Part shown: positions 21,761 to 33,608 of the stretch, piece after piece
How positions within the stretch are numbered: position 1 is the first letter of the stretch
How the letters are laid out: the number at the start of each line of letters is the position of its first letter
DNA from: Artocarpus heterophyllus
Lineage: Eukaryota > Streptophyta > Magnoliopsida > Rosales > Moraceae
Length of the DNA stretch: 64,000 nt
NCBI GenBank assembly: GCA_025403435.1
Contig: CM046344.1
Location: forward strand, 23,045,652 to 23,109,651
Direction of reading: 5' to 3'
Made by a program: the position numbers and the translations under genes
The notes under the pieces: generated by a model
The model's database searches: none
The model's input: only the letters and a program-made list of their open reading frames with translations
What the model was told of the DNA's origin: nothing

Positions 21761-23200
21761 ACTGCCGAGAAAAAATCTCCGCGAATCTTTTATTTTCCAC
21801 CCGAGATTCTAAAGGATAAAGTCTCAGTTTTGATTCAAATAGCCCAATAAAAAAGATATCTGATCAAAACAAACTTTATCAAGATAATCTCTAAGAAAAT
21901 AAATCAATTCACAATAATTCTACAAGTTTATCTTGTTCTAATTGTCCAAAATTAAAACAACCGATAAACAGACAAGAATTATCCGAACGCCATAATTCAA
22001 CAAGTTCATCTTGAACTAATTTCTTACATAATTAATTCAACCGATAAACAGACATGAATTATTTGATTCTTATAAATTTTAAACCAATCTGATAAATCCG
22101 ACATAAGTCACCAATTATTGGAAAAGCACGCCGTGTCGTTACAGGATTTTGTGAGCTAGCAAAGGGGACCAAAATGGACCTATAAAGTTCAAGCTCATGA
22201 TAACTATGAAACCCAATATCCCAGATATACATTTCACAATTATCAACTCCAACGCTACTCCACTAAAAGCTTGGAGCTGCACTCTCGAACTTTATAGAAT
22301 TACGAAGCTCGAGTAGCTAAGTCTCCATGACATATCATAGTGTATCACATCCCCATATGATCATCCATAATCGGCTTAAGGACAAGTTCTGTCTTACCTT
22401 CCCGATTATTTTTATCTTACGTTCCATTGTCTCACCATTAGAAAACTTACCATCCAAAGATAGTATACCATTCGGTTACACCTATGTATCCAAATGGTTG
22501 AGCGCTCCAGTTTTCCAATTACAGGACAACGCATATAAGAGGATATCATTACTCCTAAAGAGGAGCTATGGATTCCATATCTATGAATAACAAGTCTACG
22601 CTACCAAGAGTCATGCCTCCAACGTACCGGCATGCTTGCCACTATAGAGATGTGGGAGTCACCCATTGGTACATCAAAAGACACAAGTCGAGACAACGGG
22701 CCCATTATTCATCTCAGGATTAAGATACAATACAAATGATTGTCTAAAGTGAATCGATTTGACAAGACAGAATTATTAATCCAAATCAATTCACTTTATG
22801 TCCCGATCCAACACATCGTCACCTATGACAATGCGCCAATGTTTCTATTCACGGAGTCCAACTCCGATGGCCAAGACAAACCATCTCCCAAAAGGGATAT
22901 AGACAACATAACAATCTTTACATGAATAAAGCGCCCAACTTTATTCCCTCGATTGCGGATCATATATTTTAGACCATCATCTTAAGAGTCGTGTCTACCG
23001 CATAATCATCCCATCATATGCCCAACTCTTAAGGTTTAGACTGACAGTCTCAGACTACTGTTTGCTTATCATACATTCAACAAATATGAACGTAAAGAGG
23101 ACAATATTTGGTATATATATAAATGAATAAATTCTTTATTGATAAAAATGTCTCCAAAAACGTATTACATTTTTACTCCTTAGAGCATACATGTCTAACA

Positions 23201-23720
23201 GAAATTCCAAAAGATTTGTGAAACTAAAATTTGACCAGCTACCTGACGCTTTTAAATTCCATAATCCAATTAAACTAGACAATTTGGTGAAATTGGTATA
23301 CCCCTCATACACTAATGTCTCAGTATCATTCATCATTGTCTCAAATAAGTTTGGACGATGTAAAAAGTGTTCTTCCAAATCATTGACTATATCAACTATA
23401 TTGTCATGATCATCTATATTATCTTATACAATAGTTTCCATTTCTTTACTTACTAAAGTTTGATTGAACTTAGACTCGCCATGAAAATGTCACGTTTGGT
23501 AACTACTTATAATTATATTTTGAAATAAATGTTTTCTAACAATTGGAATTGAATGAGATATATGATTTCCATATTGAACATAAAGACATCGAATTTTATC
23601 ACCATGGGTATGAGTTTTGCCAAAATTCAGGAACTCTTTCACACCATTCACATATTTTCTAGACAATCGAAAATCTCACATCCATTTCCAATACATTTTG
23701 CAAGTCCTAAATCAAAATAT
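23201..23720 (-). pseudogene. TNP2-like CACTA transposase, N-terminal part (broken)
   Basis: Around 23465-23720 the minus strand encodes a transposase-associated domain with 'RLSRKYVNGVKEFLNF' and 'GDKIRCLYVQYGNH', broken by one TGA before 'HFHGES'. At 23201-23378 the next block, with 'EGYTNFTKLSSLIGLW' and 'WSNFSFTNLLEFL', joins the central part at 13501 once copia copy 2 is disregarded. This order shows that copy 2 inserted inside the transposase gene. Confidence 0.8.
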
Positions 23721-25391
23721 ATATTGCAATTCAATTAAAAACAATTTCACAACTTACACATGCCCATCATAATCTAATAATAAATCATATCAATAAAAGA
23801 AATTAATTATACTCATATCCAAATAACTAATCACATGCACAAAACAATAAACATTGATCAATAATCAACAAAATCAAAACCTATGTATAAATATACCTAA
23901 TAAAACACTTACAATTAGGATGGAGATTAAGGAGGATGGAGGTAAAGAAGGATGATGACTGCAATTTCGGGAGATTCTGGATGTGTTTTTGAGAGCTAGG
24001 CCTATGATTCTATATGATTGTCGAGCTGGAATAAAGGTTTTTAAGGCACCTTCCATGATGGTTTTTCCTAAAAACCGTGGTGAAAAGACTAACCTTCTAC
24101 ACTGGTTTTTTAGAAAAACCATCGTGGAAGTACAATCTACCATGATGGTTTTAGAAAAAACCATTGTGGTAGACCTCCTATCCTATCACAATGGTTTAAG
24201 TCTTCACGGGCGAACTCCCTATGTTTTTTTCTCCCTTACCACGATAATTTTTTTTTTAAAAAAAAGTCATTAAATGAGGGTAGTATAATTTTAAATTTCT
24301 AGCAATGCGTGGACATTTTCTCTCATCGCCGATGATGAAGTAAGGACTTACTCACCATGTCATATCCATATTTGATAACTTTGATTAATTCTATATTGAT
24401 AAAAATGAAATGCAACGTCATCGTATAATTGTTTTCTATTATTTCTACAATGCACACAAAGACAACAAATCGTACTCCCTTGGACATTACCCGTTACAAA
24501 AGCCACAAAATCCTCAACCCATTTCTCATAATAATCATTTATGAAAATTTACATATACTAACATACCAACATTCATTAAAATCACTAATTAATAATACTA
24601 AAACTAACATGTATATCAACGTTCACTGAAATTATATATCAATGTTAACTGATAAATAAGCATGCAATAACAAAAACTAATAACCAAAATCAATCAAGTC
24701 TACCTTAACAGATAATTTATGACCACTTTCAAATTATTTCTAACAACAAATATATTCACAAAACTAAATAAAACTTAATTATTAACTAAACAACTAATGT
24801 AGAATATGTATTAAATAAATAACAATAAATAAAAAACAAAGTAAAAAATATAAGATAAACTACTAATTACCAAATGCAGCAATAATAATGAAGTGACGAT
24901 GATAAGGACTGAGACGATAGGAGGTGAGACGACGATGATGACATCTTTAAAGGCAAGAGGAGTTAGGAATGGCAACAACGGTGTGTCTTGAATGCGAGGC
25001 GAGGAGAGGCATCGAAGGTGGCTTATTCAAATGCGATGGAGGCAAGGGCGAGGCGACGACAGTGACGGCCGTGGTATTTAGAGAGAGAAAAAATTTGAGG
25101 ATTTATCTTCGTAAAGAGAGAGAGAGAGAGGTATTGTTATGAGGGTTTGATTTTTGAAAACATGGAGAGATTTTCAAATGGGCGGGCTATTATAAAATAC
25201 ATTAGACGACGATTTTCATAGACCCTCATAATATGTGTTACATTAGACTACAGTTTCCTAAGAACTATCACCTAAAGGCGGCACCAAAGTCTGAAACGCA
25301 AAGGTCTTCGTGCCACGTTATTTATAAAGACGGTTTCTTTGGAAACTGTCATCTAATTAATATCATCTAATACACCATATGTGCTGTAGTG
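23721..25391 (-). other. 5' non-coding end of the CACTA element
   Basis: This is AT-rich sequence with no recognised coding region. It has a palindrome cluster at 24045-24245, a GC-richer stretch at about 24890-25090, a short (GA)n tract near 25113-25131 and subterminal repeats from about 25200. It ends at the CACTA terminus (complement CACTACAGCAC) at 25391. The trinucleotide after the end is AGT. The left-hand target-site copy is not available. Confidence 0.65.
24045..24245. repeat. Cluster of short palindromes ('ccatgatggttttt' type)
   Basis: Three to four ~30-40 bp units each read as an imperfect inverted repeat of the form CCATGATGGTTTTT-CT-AAAAACC-RTGGTGG, at about 24054, 24100, 24138 and 24188. 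Such units resemble CACTA subterminal repeats, so they may mark a small nested element. No flanking termini were found. Confidence 0.6.
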
Positions 25392-27990
25392 AGTTTAATT
25401 ACATAGGTGCTCTAACTTAAAAATTACCTTCTCTTTCACCATGCAAGTTCCTTCGTAAAACCTTAGACTAATTGCAGGTGTATGATATTGTTTCACAATA
25501 ATACTAATAATAATAAACTAAATAAATAAATTACTTAATTGCATGTGCGAGTACTATATGTTTCCATTTCAAAAAGAATACTATAGGCAATACCATGTTG
25601 CCCCTTTATTAATTAATTCAAATATGAGAACAACAAACATTAACGAACAACGAAAAAATTGTCTTAAGAGTTGGTAGACAAAAGTGAAGCAACGCCATTG
25701 GGGACCATAAGAACGAAAGCATATATTTGTTATCGTCGTATCTGTCTGAAAAATGAATGACCCGACAGGAGCGGTCGCAAATACATAGCTAGAAAAGAAG
25801 ACATACATTGATGTAAGATTTTCTTCAGTTATGTCTTTAGCCATGGATTCTACATGTACACATCGATCTCATACTTGCCCTCATGTCATGAGCTAGATTC
25901 AATGGCTTGAAAGTGTGCGTAGTAATATTGAAAACAACTCACAAATCGGTTGACAATGACAAGCTGATACAACCAAGCTTTCCAACAACTTAAGTAACTG
26001 ACAAGCTGGCTTATCCTCTTTCTCTTCTGTTTGTACAGTTGGAAAATATTCTGGTTCAATGACTTGGTTTCAATGGAGACGACAAGGCAGGTCATGACAC
26101 CTTTTAACTAGTTGGCAACTTATACATTTTGAAAATAGTTGGCGGAGCCTTAACTAGCCCCAATATTTGGCTCTCACTTGGCCACGTCCGTTTATGATTG
26201 ACAATTATACATGCTGAATAATACTATGCATCACCAGCCATAATTAATATTGCAACTAATTTTCAAATCATTTACACAACTTTATGTCAAATGTAAGGCA
26301 AAGGCCTTACGCATTATCACATGGTTTTAGTCCCTATATGCTAACTATTTTATTCATGTGAATTCGCATGCATATGTATTATTTGGCTATCTATTAACTG
26401 GTTGAAAAAAAAAATTAATAATAGTAAATTTATTAAAATATGTAAAAAAAAATTGTATAGTTAGCTATATATTGCTAAATGATTCACTACGGATTTGAAA
26501 ATAATTCCATATGCATTCTTAATTTGATCATGTCAAAATGTGAAAGTAACTAATTAACAAGCAAAAACTAAATTTTTAATAGAAAAAAAAGGTTGTTGGT
26601 GTCCTTAAGTCTCCAGCCATAGATAAACACCAAGACTATGATGGGATAACAAAGGATCGTGGTCTGGACCATCATTAGCTAAACAGATCATGGGCATTGA
26701 GAGTCTACTTGGAAACATAGCCTCTGCCAAAAAAAGGTTGACATAGACTTTGTGCATAGCAATACTCGTAAAGCTTGCAAGTTGTCACATAGCGTCTTTT
26801 GTATAATTCCTTGAAACAATTTACCTGTTACGTAATTAATTGCTAGCGATATTTTGGCATGCAGAGATAGTTTCCCTATATGCGCTATAGATTTCTTTGG
26901 CTGTTGATTCATAAGAATGACAGTGACCGACCAACCAACAGACTTGCAGCATGCTTAAATGTTCTTCGTTTTCGCGAAACAACAACATGGCTAATGGGCG
27001 GCCCACCTTTCTTCACAATCAAAGCCTGGCTGATTGGCCAAGCTAGCTAGTTAGCCTTTGGCTATATATAAATTGGATCAAAACTCTTGTTGGTGATCCA
27101 AAACATTTTGTCGAATTGCCTTGCCACTTGGCCAGTTGATCATCAGGTAGTGCTTGTTTTCGATCCCTAGTGGCAAAATCGTCGGCAAAAGATCAGCAAT
27201 AGTACTTCTACCTATTAGATGGCACCAAGAAAAAGAAACGTTAAGGCGATGACTAATAATGTTGGTTGATTGGGATTCCAGAAGACAACATTGTCCGGGA
27301 ATCTGTCGCCCAATTATTCTCTACGATTAATTGGATAAGTTCTTAGTCAGCTGACTCAAACATGCACGATGTATTATTATTATTATTATTATATAACTTG
27401 CAAAATTACACAAAAAAAGTGATTTCTTTCTTTCTTTTTCCTTCCGTTTATATTATTCATAAACTTAGGGGGACAAAAATTATGTGATCAAGAGTGTTCC
27501 TATCGATTCGTGGTATTGGAGGGCTTGGGTTATTGGTGTTCCATATTGATAGACCTACTTTGCAGAGTGATTTTGGTAGTTAAAGTCCTGGTTGGTGTTG
27601 ATGTTGCTAATTTTTCGAAACCACCAATGGTTGAAACGAAAGGAATCTCACGCTTTTGTAAGGCTTGCGTGGCTGTAGGGCAACTTACAATGAAAATTTC
27701 ATAATTCCATATCTAATGTCATAGTTGACTTTTTATAGCTTCATGGAGTGCAACGGCATGATTGAAAGTCTTTCACCATGATTTAAGACGGAGAAAGTTC
27801 CAACAGTAAATAAATTTAAAATTCTATAAATGCAAAACTTTAAGTACAGTACGGTATTTAGCAATATATTGAGAGACACTTTAATACACTAACCATCCTT
27901 AATTGACTCGTAACTATTTTTTTAAATGTTATGAAGTTAGCACTTAAGAATCCAATTCGAATAAACGATTAAGAACTAGTGTTATCAAAC
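25392..27990. other. Unassigned AT-rich sequence, no gene seen
   Basis: The open frames here (for example at 25581-25844 and 26688-26912 on the minus strand) match nothing I recognise. They have no supporting context. Simple tracts include (TTA)n at about 27372-27394. A TATA-like 'gctatatataaatt' is at 27061-27074 with no coding region behind it. This is the best candidate for non-repeat host sequence in the window, but nothing proves that. Confidence 0.5.
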
Positions 27991-30340
27991 TATTCAGAGG
28001 TTAGTGTCAAGACTGTGAATAAGCATAATTAGAGGATGAATCAGGAACTAAAAATTCCCCACTAGCTAGCCAGTTACCTTAACCGTATGGGAAAAGACTT
28101 GATCAAGCCATGAATAGTGAAAAGTAAAAACTAGTCTGACTAAGTTTTAAGCGGAACAAGTTGGTCCAAAAACTATACAAAATTGGATTGAAGAAACCTG
28201 GGGACAACTAGGTCAAAAAGCCTCCTAAAAGGAAAAAATATAGATATATATATATACACATATATTGACTTTTGGCGGTGGAGCAAAACTTTCCCTCAAA
28301 GTTTCTTCATGCTGGCGCCACACTTATGGTCATTTTGACAAAATTTGACCCATGTAAGCTCACCTAGAAGCTAAGAAACAAAGGTTAAAAATTAAGTGGG
28401 AATTAGCCTAAAGTTTATAAATAGACAGAGTCACAACAAAGACCCATTTTGTTTTATTTCTTCCATTTCCCCTTTTAAGAAACCATGTAACCCTTTCTCT
28501 CTTTCTCTCTAAATTTTTCTTTTCGTCACTCATCAAACCTCAAACATAGAAGAAGAAGAAGTTGTAATTCTAGAATTGAACTTCGAGGTCATTACTTAAC
28601 CTTCCTCAAGCATTTTTCTTAAGCTTTGATTTATGGAATATTGTTCTTGTAGTTTTGTAATTTGAGTCATGTAATAATTATTGTGAGAAGTGTTTATGCT
28701 GTCAAGTTGTAGTTATGTTAGGCTCTGCGTTTATTTATGATGTTTATTATGTGTATCAGCATGTAAGAAAAATTGTTTTCAAAGATTATTATGCATAACC
28801 ATTGCCTAGCAGAACCAGCCACTTAGAGGTTGAATCCTAGGTTTTGGTAAACAAGTGTTGTAGGTCTCGACGATACGAACAACTTTTTGTGAAATAACGA
28901 TTTTGAAACTCTGATTCTAAGATGATGTTTAGGGCAATTTTTCCAAAGCTTGTAAAACTTTTCACTGAACTGTTTTCAAATACATCGATTGTTTTAACCT
29001 AAACAGGTCTCTTAGAGACCGAATCATTAATTTTGATAAATACAAAAGTTGTAGGTCTTGATGATACGAACAAATTTCTAAGAAATATGTATTTTGTTAT
29101 TTAGACCCTAAGGTAGAACTTCAGGCGTTTTTCTAAAATTGTCTGATTTTTGTTTTAAAAACTGTTTCAAAATGCTGCTGTTTAGGTTTCTTAGGAAAAC
29201 GGGTGTTGTAGAGCCTAAATTAGTTTCCAAATAAAACATAAAGTTTTAGATCTCATTGAAATGAAGAGCTTTTCTCTTTAAAAAAAAAAAAGAAAAAAAA
29301 AGTTTTGTTGTTTTTGTACCTAGCATGCAGTTGAAGGCATATTTTCAAAACTGTCTAATAAAATTGCTTTCAAACTGTCTAACACAATACAATTATGAAA
29401 CCCAAGAACAAAGACATGTTAAAGGTAGAAAATAAATTTTTACAAAATACGAAAGCTTTAGATCTGCTCAAAATAAAGAACTTTCATGAAGAAATCTTTT
29501 TTAGTAACTATCTCTAACATATAGTTTTATACTAATTTCCAAAACAATAAAACACTTCTACGACATAGTTTTTAGACCACAATGCCCGTTCGAGAGTAAA
29601 ATTTCAATTTACAATCAACAAAAAAGTTTTAAAGTTCAAAAACCTACACAAGTCTGCAGGAAAATTTTTTTTCCCAAAGTCATCTTTATTTTAAGTGACC
29701 ATTTTTTACAGGAAATCTTAAGGAAAGAGTAAAATGGTCGAAGCACATATAACTTTTCAGAATTAGTCTTTAGGCTGAAAGGGTAATACGATTTTTACAG
29801 TAAATAATACCAAATTACTTGAAATAGTTTTTAAAATAATATTTACAAAAATGATAGTTTGGACCGCGGTAGAATATCAGTTTACGGGCAAGAGCGTCCT
29901 GTTGTGTAGCAAAAAAGCAAAATGTCCCTTATAATATGACGTTAATTCACCTTTGCACGTTTCAGAACTAGGCGTGCCATAATGGATCAATTAATATGAA
30001 TAGTGACTAGTGATTTTAGAAAGGCTTAACAATGAACTTTTGGGCCCAATATCATTCCTCATAAGTTTCATGGGAAATTAATATGAACCAAGTTATTAGA
30101 AAAATAATAATTGATTAAGTATTAAATTAATTAATTATCAAGGCAAGTACAAGACATTAAGGGCAAGGGATAAAAATTTGTTAGTCTCTAATATAAAATA
30201 ATAAGAAGAACTTTTTAAGTTAAGGGGATTAGATTATTTAATCTTTTTTAATAAGATAAATAAATATTTGTTCCTTAATCAAGGAAACTACTATAGGAGG
30301 GTTCGATTTCCTTTGAATACACGTTAATTTAATTAGCATA
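27990..30340 (+). mobile_element. Decayed LTR-like sequence with internal tandem repeats
   Basis: A TATA-like box (TATAAATAG) lies at 28416-28424, followed by a CT-rich leader at about 28490-28515 and then degenerate tandem repeats. This arrangement resembles long LTRs of plant gypsy elements, whose LTRs often repeat a 'gttgtagatct' motif. No terminal TG/CA, primer site or coding region was found, so the limits are approximate and the class is inferred. Confidence 0.4.
28786..29500. repeat. Degenerate tandem repeats of about 190-210 bp
   Basis: A recurring core, 'gttgtaggtctYGAYGATACGAAC' in its best form, starts at about 28856 and 29048. Weaker versions start at about 29243 and 29454. The spacing is therefore about 192, 195 and 211 bp. 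The sequence after each core (capped by 'ttttg' or 'agcttt') is also alike. Four units are visible, with decay increasing to the right. Confidence 0.65.
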
Positions 30341-30360
30341 ATGTTAAGCTTCCACACTTA

Positions 30361-32312
30361 TGTTACTTTGCGTAGAAAGTTTGCAAATAAAACAGTGCAA
30401 AACACGTATTAAAATTTTTCTTAAGCTTTTAGGATCCTTTTCATGATGCTATATGTGACAATTGAATGAAAAACAAACCTATGGGTTTGCCAATAGCTAT
30501 GGATGATCAACCGTTCCAGAACCTTAGATCTTCTTTGCTATTCTCCTCCTTCTGAGTCGTCTGGTGTGTGGGCACCGATGAGACTACTTCAAAAATCTCC
30601 TAAATATCTCCTTTCGACTATTCTTGACAAATGTTCTTTAAAGCTCTAAAGGAAAGAATAAAGTGAACAATAGATGGAGGCTAGAGAAAAATCCGCCAAA
30701 AATAGAGCTTCTAAGATTTAGTTATAGATACACTGTTAGGAGGTTGGAGCAGGAATCCCATTGGAATTCTACTTGAGAATCATACCTACCCCTAGGGCGG
30801 TGGGCATGATTTCACTCCTCCAATGGAAGAGTGACAGATGTCACGACTACAACCAATAGTATGATCTTGCATTCATCCAGTATCTTCATGAGATCTGATT
30901 TTCGTTCAAACTGAGATATTATTTTTTTAATGTTTAAAATAATTTTTTTTCATAATTTTCTTAATTATTTGTAATATTCAATAAAATAAATAATTATTGT
31001 GCAATATCATTTCAACTTTGAAAAAGATATTTTTTTACACTTTTGATAACAACCATATTACATAAAAACCATGTGACACAACTGAATCAACCAACAATGA
31101 AATTGGTGCCAAGTGTACTCCTATAGTACACTTGTTAGCACCACACTCAGTGCAAGTGGTGCCCTAAGTGAATTTTTAATTTAGCCCATATTGATCAAAA
31201 GTATATCATGAATAACTATTGACCTATATAAGAGAATGTTGTGCAGGGAGAAAGGGAACCCAATGAACATGTGTTATTTAAGCTCCAATAATTATTTATA
31301 ACTTAATTATCTCATAACTAAATTAATAATAATTATTAACTCCTGTTTGTGCCACTATCAAAACCTGAAGTTGCATTATTAAATGATACACATTAATTAT
31401 ATAGATCTTTAAACAATAAATGTTAACAATAAAGTTGTCCATTGATATTATCAGTTATTATGTGATAATACCCTCCACAATAATATTAATAATAAGAGAT
31501 AAATTTATATTCTATGCAACCTCTCTAATTACTTTTTTGTCCATGAGTTCTATTAATTATCCAATAGGCGACTTATTTATCAACAAAGCATAAATCGGGA
31601 TTCAACTTATGTGCATTTGATATCTCATATCAAATAGCACGAACTCTTCACCCATGTTTCTGAATTAATACTAATGAGAATATTATCCCATCATTCTATA
31701 TGTATAGGAGTTGTGGATTGCATATTTGAGAGTAATGTTCCCAACTACCTATAATAATATGTCTCTAATATATCTTTTTTGCCCATTAGCAATCAAAAGA
31801 TATAATATATATATGTGAGTCCACTAATCACATCAAGATTAAGGTATGATCAATAAAATGATCAATAACGACAAAGCTCTAATTTCTTATTACGGAATCA
31901 CGTAACAACCTAAATTCTATCTTACTCCAAGTTTAATGTGATCTAAACACACTGATGTCTTTATCCAATATTCGTAACATCACTATAATCCAAATAAGAT
32001 TATTCCATTAAGTTAATAATAGAAAACATTACAATCTTAAATAAGATAAAGTGTCAAGCTTTATCTATTGTTGCAAACCAAAATTTTTACTAAGTGTATC
32101 TAATAATATCCTTTGTATTATTAACACTTTATATACAAGATTATAAACTTCTAAAAGTACTAAAACCTTTATGATTTTTGCAGATATAAATATATACCAG
32201 AATATACACTTAGGAGAATACATAGAGTTTGTTTTATTAAGTATGTAATACTTTAAATCTCATAATATCCAGATGGTATTTACAATATGCCATAAAAGTG
32301 CCAATCCCAGCA
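30361..32312 (-). repeat. LTR of a second copia family (degenerate)
   Basis: The right end '...cccagca' is followed by 'atctcccac', the complement of a copia polypurine tract, and then by RNase H. This is therefore the 3' LTR of a minus-strand element. Like the main family it starts with an A/T-rich block and has a 'cttctttgctattctc' stretch, but it is otherwise diverged. The left edge is uncertain (30361 or 30382). Confidence 0.6.
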
Positions 32313-33111
32313 ATCTCCCACTTGTGTTATAACATATGTGACATCTCTCAAATTCCTATTCTTTCTAGATGACCCTTAAAAGTTTTAGTTTGTAAAGTTC
32401 TAGTACAAGGATCAGGTAAGTTATTCTCCGAATCGACGTTGCAGATTGTCATATCTCCCCACTGTATATCTCTCTAATAAGATGATACTTCCTCTCTATA
32501 TATTTTGCTCTTTGGTGGCTTCTTGGTTCCTTTTTATTTGTAATTGTAGCAATATTATCAGAGTATAGTGTCATCGGTTGCTCACTGCTAGGGACAACTT
32601 CTAAATCATTCAAGAAGTGACGGAGCTAAACGGCCTGTTTTGCAACTTCTAAAAGTGCAATATATTTAGCTTCTATAGTAGAGTTATTAGCACAAGATCA
32701 CTTAATACTTCTCCTCACAACGGCTTCACCATTCAAGGTAAACATTGAGACCAAAAGTTGACTTTTTTGAGTTCACATCAGATTGAAAATCTAAATCTGT
32801 GTAACCGATAAGAGTAAGATCCAACCCAAAATACACAAACATATAATGTCTTGTTCTCCTAATATCTAAGAATATGCTTCATTGACTCCTAATGATTTTC
32901 TCTTGGATTCGATTGCTACTAGCAAATAATTTCAATGTAAAATTAGGCATGCATTCTAAAATTTCCCATCGTGCTTTCCATACACTAAAAGTACAATCAA
33001 TAACACTTCATAATGACGAATGCATATAGTTAAACGCTTCTCTAGAGACTCTAGGTTGCCCACCACTATGAAATTGGGGAAGATGGTATCGATCTGCTTT
33101 AGATGGAGCCA
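32313..33111 (-). pseudogene. RNase H remnant of the second copia family
   Basis: Translation of the minus strand at about 32520-32690 gives 'STIEAKYIALLEVAKQAV', then a stop, then 'LRHFLNDLEVVPSS' and 'MTLYSDNIATITNKKEPR'. This is the copia RNase H C-terminal block, with the catalytic Glu and Asp positions recognisable. A polypurine tract (GGGAGAT on the minus strand) is at its left edge. The rest toward 33111 is degraded, and the foldback MITE at 33112 interrupts it. Confidence 0.75.
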
Positions 33112-33608
33112 CACTATAAGAAAAACTACATTTAACGACATATTATTTACGGCATGTAGTTTTTGAATGTCGTTGAAAAGTACATACAGCATCTCTAACA
33201 AAGATGTCATTAACGACATTTGAAACAATAATTATAAATGTCGTCTTAAAGGTCTCCTTTTAAAGCCAAGTAAGAGATGTTGTTAAAGCCTTAGAGATTC
33301 TACGACACCCATTAGAGACGATATTGGTCAAGATGTCGTCTATCAGGGGCGTCGTGGAATCTCTAAGGCTTTGATGACATCTCATACTTGTCGTTAAATA
33401 ATTTAACGACACTAAACTATTATCGTTAAAAGGAAGTGTCGTTAAAAGGAGACATTTAATACGACATCTATATAGATGCCGTTAATTATTGTTTCAAATG
33501 TTATTAATGACATGTTTGTAGGAGATGTTATTATATGTACTTTTCAATAATATTCAAAAACTACATGTCGTAAATAATATGTCGTTAAATGTAGTTTTTC
33601 TTGTAGTG
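33112..33608. mobile_element. Foldback MITE with CACTA-type ends
   Basis: The 497-bp element starts CACTATAAGAAAAACTAC, and its complement from the right end starts CACTACAAGAAAAACTAC. The inverted repeats continue for roughly 200 bp on each side, including 'tttaacgacatattattta' and 'catgtagtttttgaat', so almost the whole element can fold on itself. It has no coding capacity. The flanking trinucleotides are CCA and CAA, an imperfect 3-bp target duplication. Confidence 0.8.

Larger units (their letters stand above)
13502..23200 (-). mobile_element. Complete, young Ty1/copia element (copy 2, Angela/Tork-like)
   Basis: This 9.7 kb element has ~2035 bp LTRs (13502-15536 and 21162-23200) that start TGTTGG and end TCTAACA on the plus strand. 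A perfect GAAAT target duplication flanks it (13497-13501 and 23201-23205). It has a primer-binding site (21147-21159), a polypurine tract (15537-15548) and an uninterrupted gag-pol frame of 1317 codons. By eye the LTRs differ at only about four substitutions and one homopolymer length, so the insertion is very recent. The lineage call (Angela/Tork) rests on the long LTRs and the integrase and reverse transcriptase motifs. It was not confirmed by a search. Confidence 0.95.
21162..23200 (-). repeat. 5' LTR of copia copy 2
   Basis: This 2039-bp LTR is 4 bp longer than its partner because of a longer T run near 21196. Visible substitutions relative to 13502-15536 include one near the inner end, one near 22473 and two near 22716-22740. 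It contains the U3 array (21685-21760), the TATA box (21558-21565) and the antisense frame at 22327-22590. Confidence 0.95.
4064..25391 (-). mobile_element. En/Spm (CACTA) element carrying nested gypsy and copia insertions
   Basis: Three separated minus-strand blocks (23201-25391, 12642-13501 and 4064-5938) read as successive parts of one TNP2-type transposase when the two inserted retrotransposons are disregarded. The native sequence is about 4.9 kb of this 21 kb span. The 5' terminus is at 25391, where the complement begins CACTACAGCAC, a typical CACTA end. It is preceded by subterminal repeats such as 'aaactgtcatctaat'. The opposite terminus is not visible, because copia copy 1 abuts the transposase C-terminal region at 4063/4064. 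Stops and frameshifts make it non-autonomous. Confidence 0.85.

Noticed and set aside
23874..24164. Minus-strand 96-codon ORF in the CACTA 5' region
   Set aside because: It spans the hairpin units and matches nothing known. The palindromes keep both strands partly open.
25581..25844. 87-codon minus-strand ORF as a host gene
   Set aside because: There is no recognised domain and no promoter or splice context. The length is expected by chance.
27061..27074. TATA-like 'gctatatataaatt' as a host promoter
   Set aside because: No coding region or transcript feature follows within 1 kb, and such boxes are frequent in AT-rich DNA.
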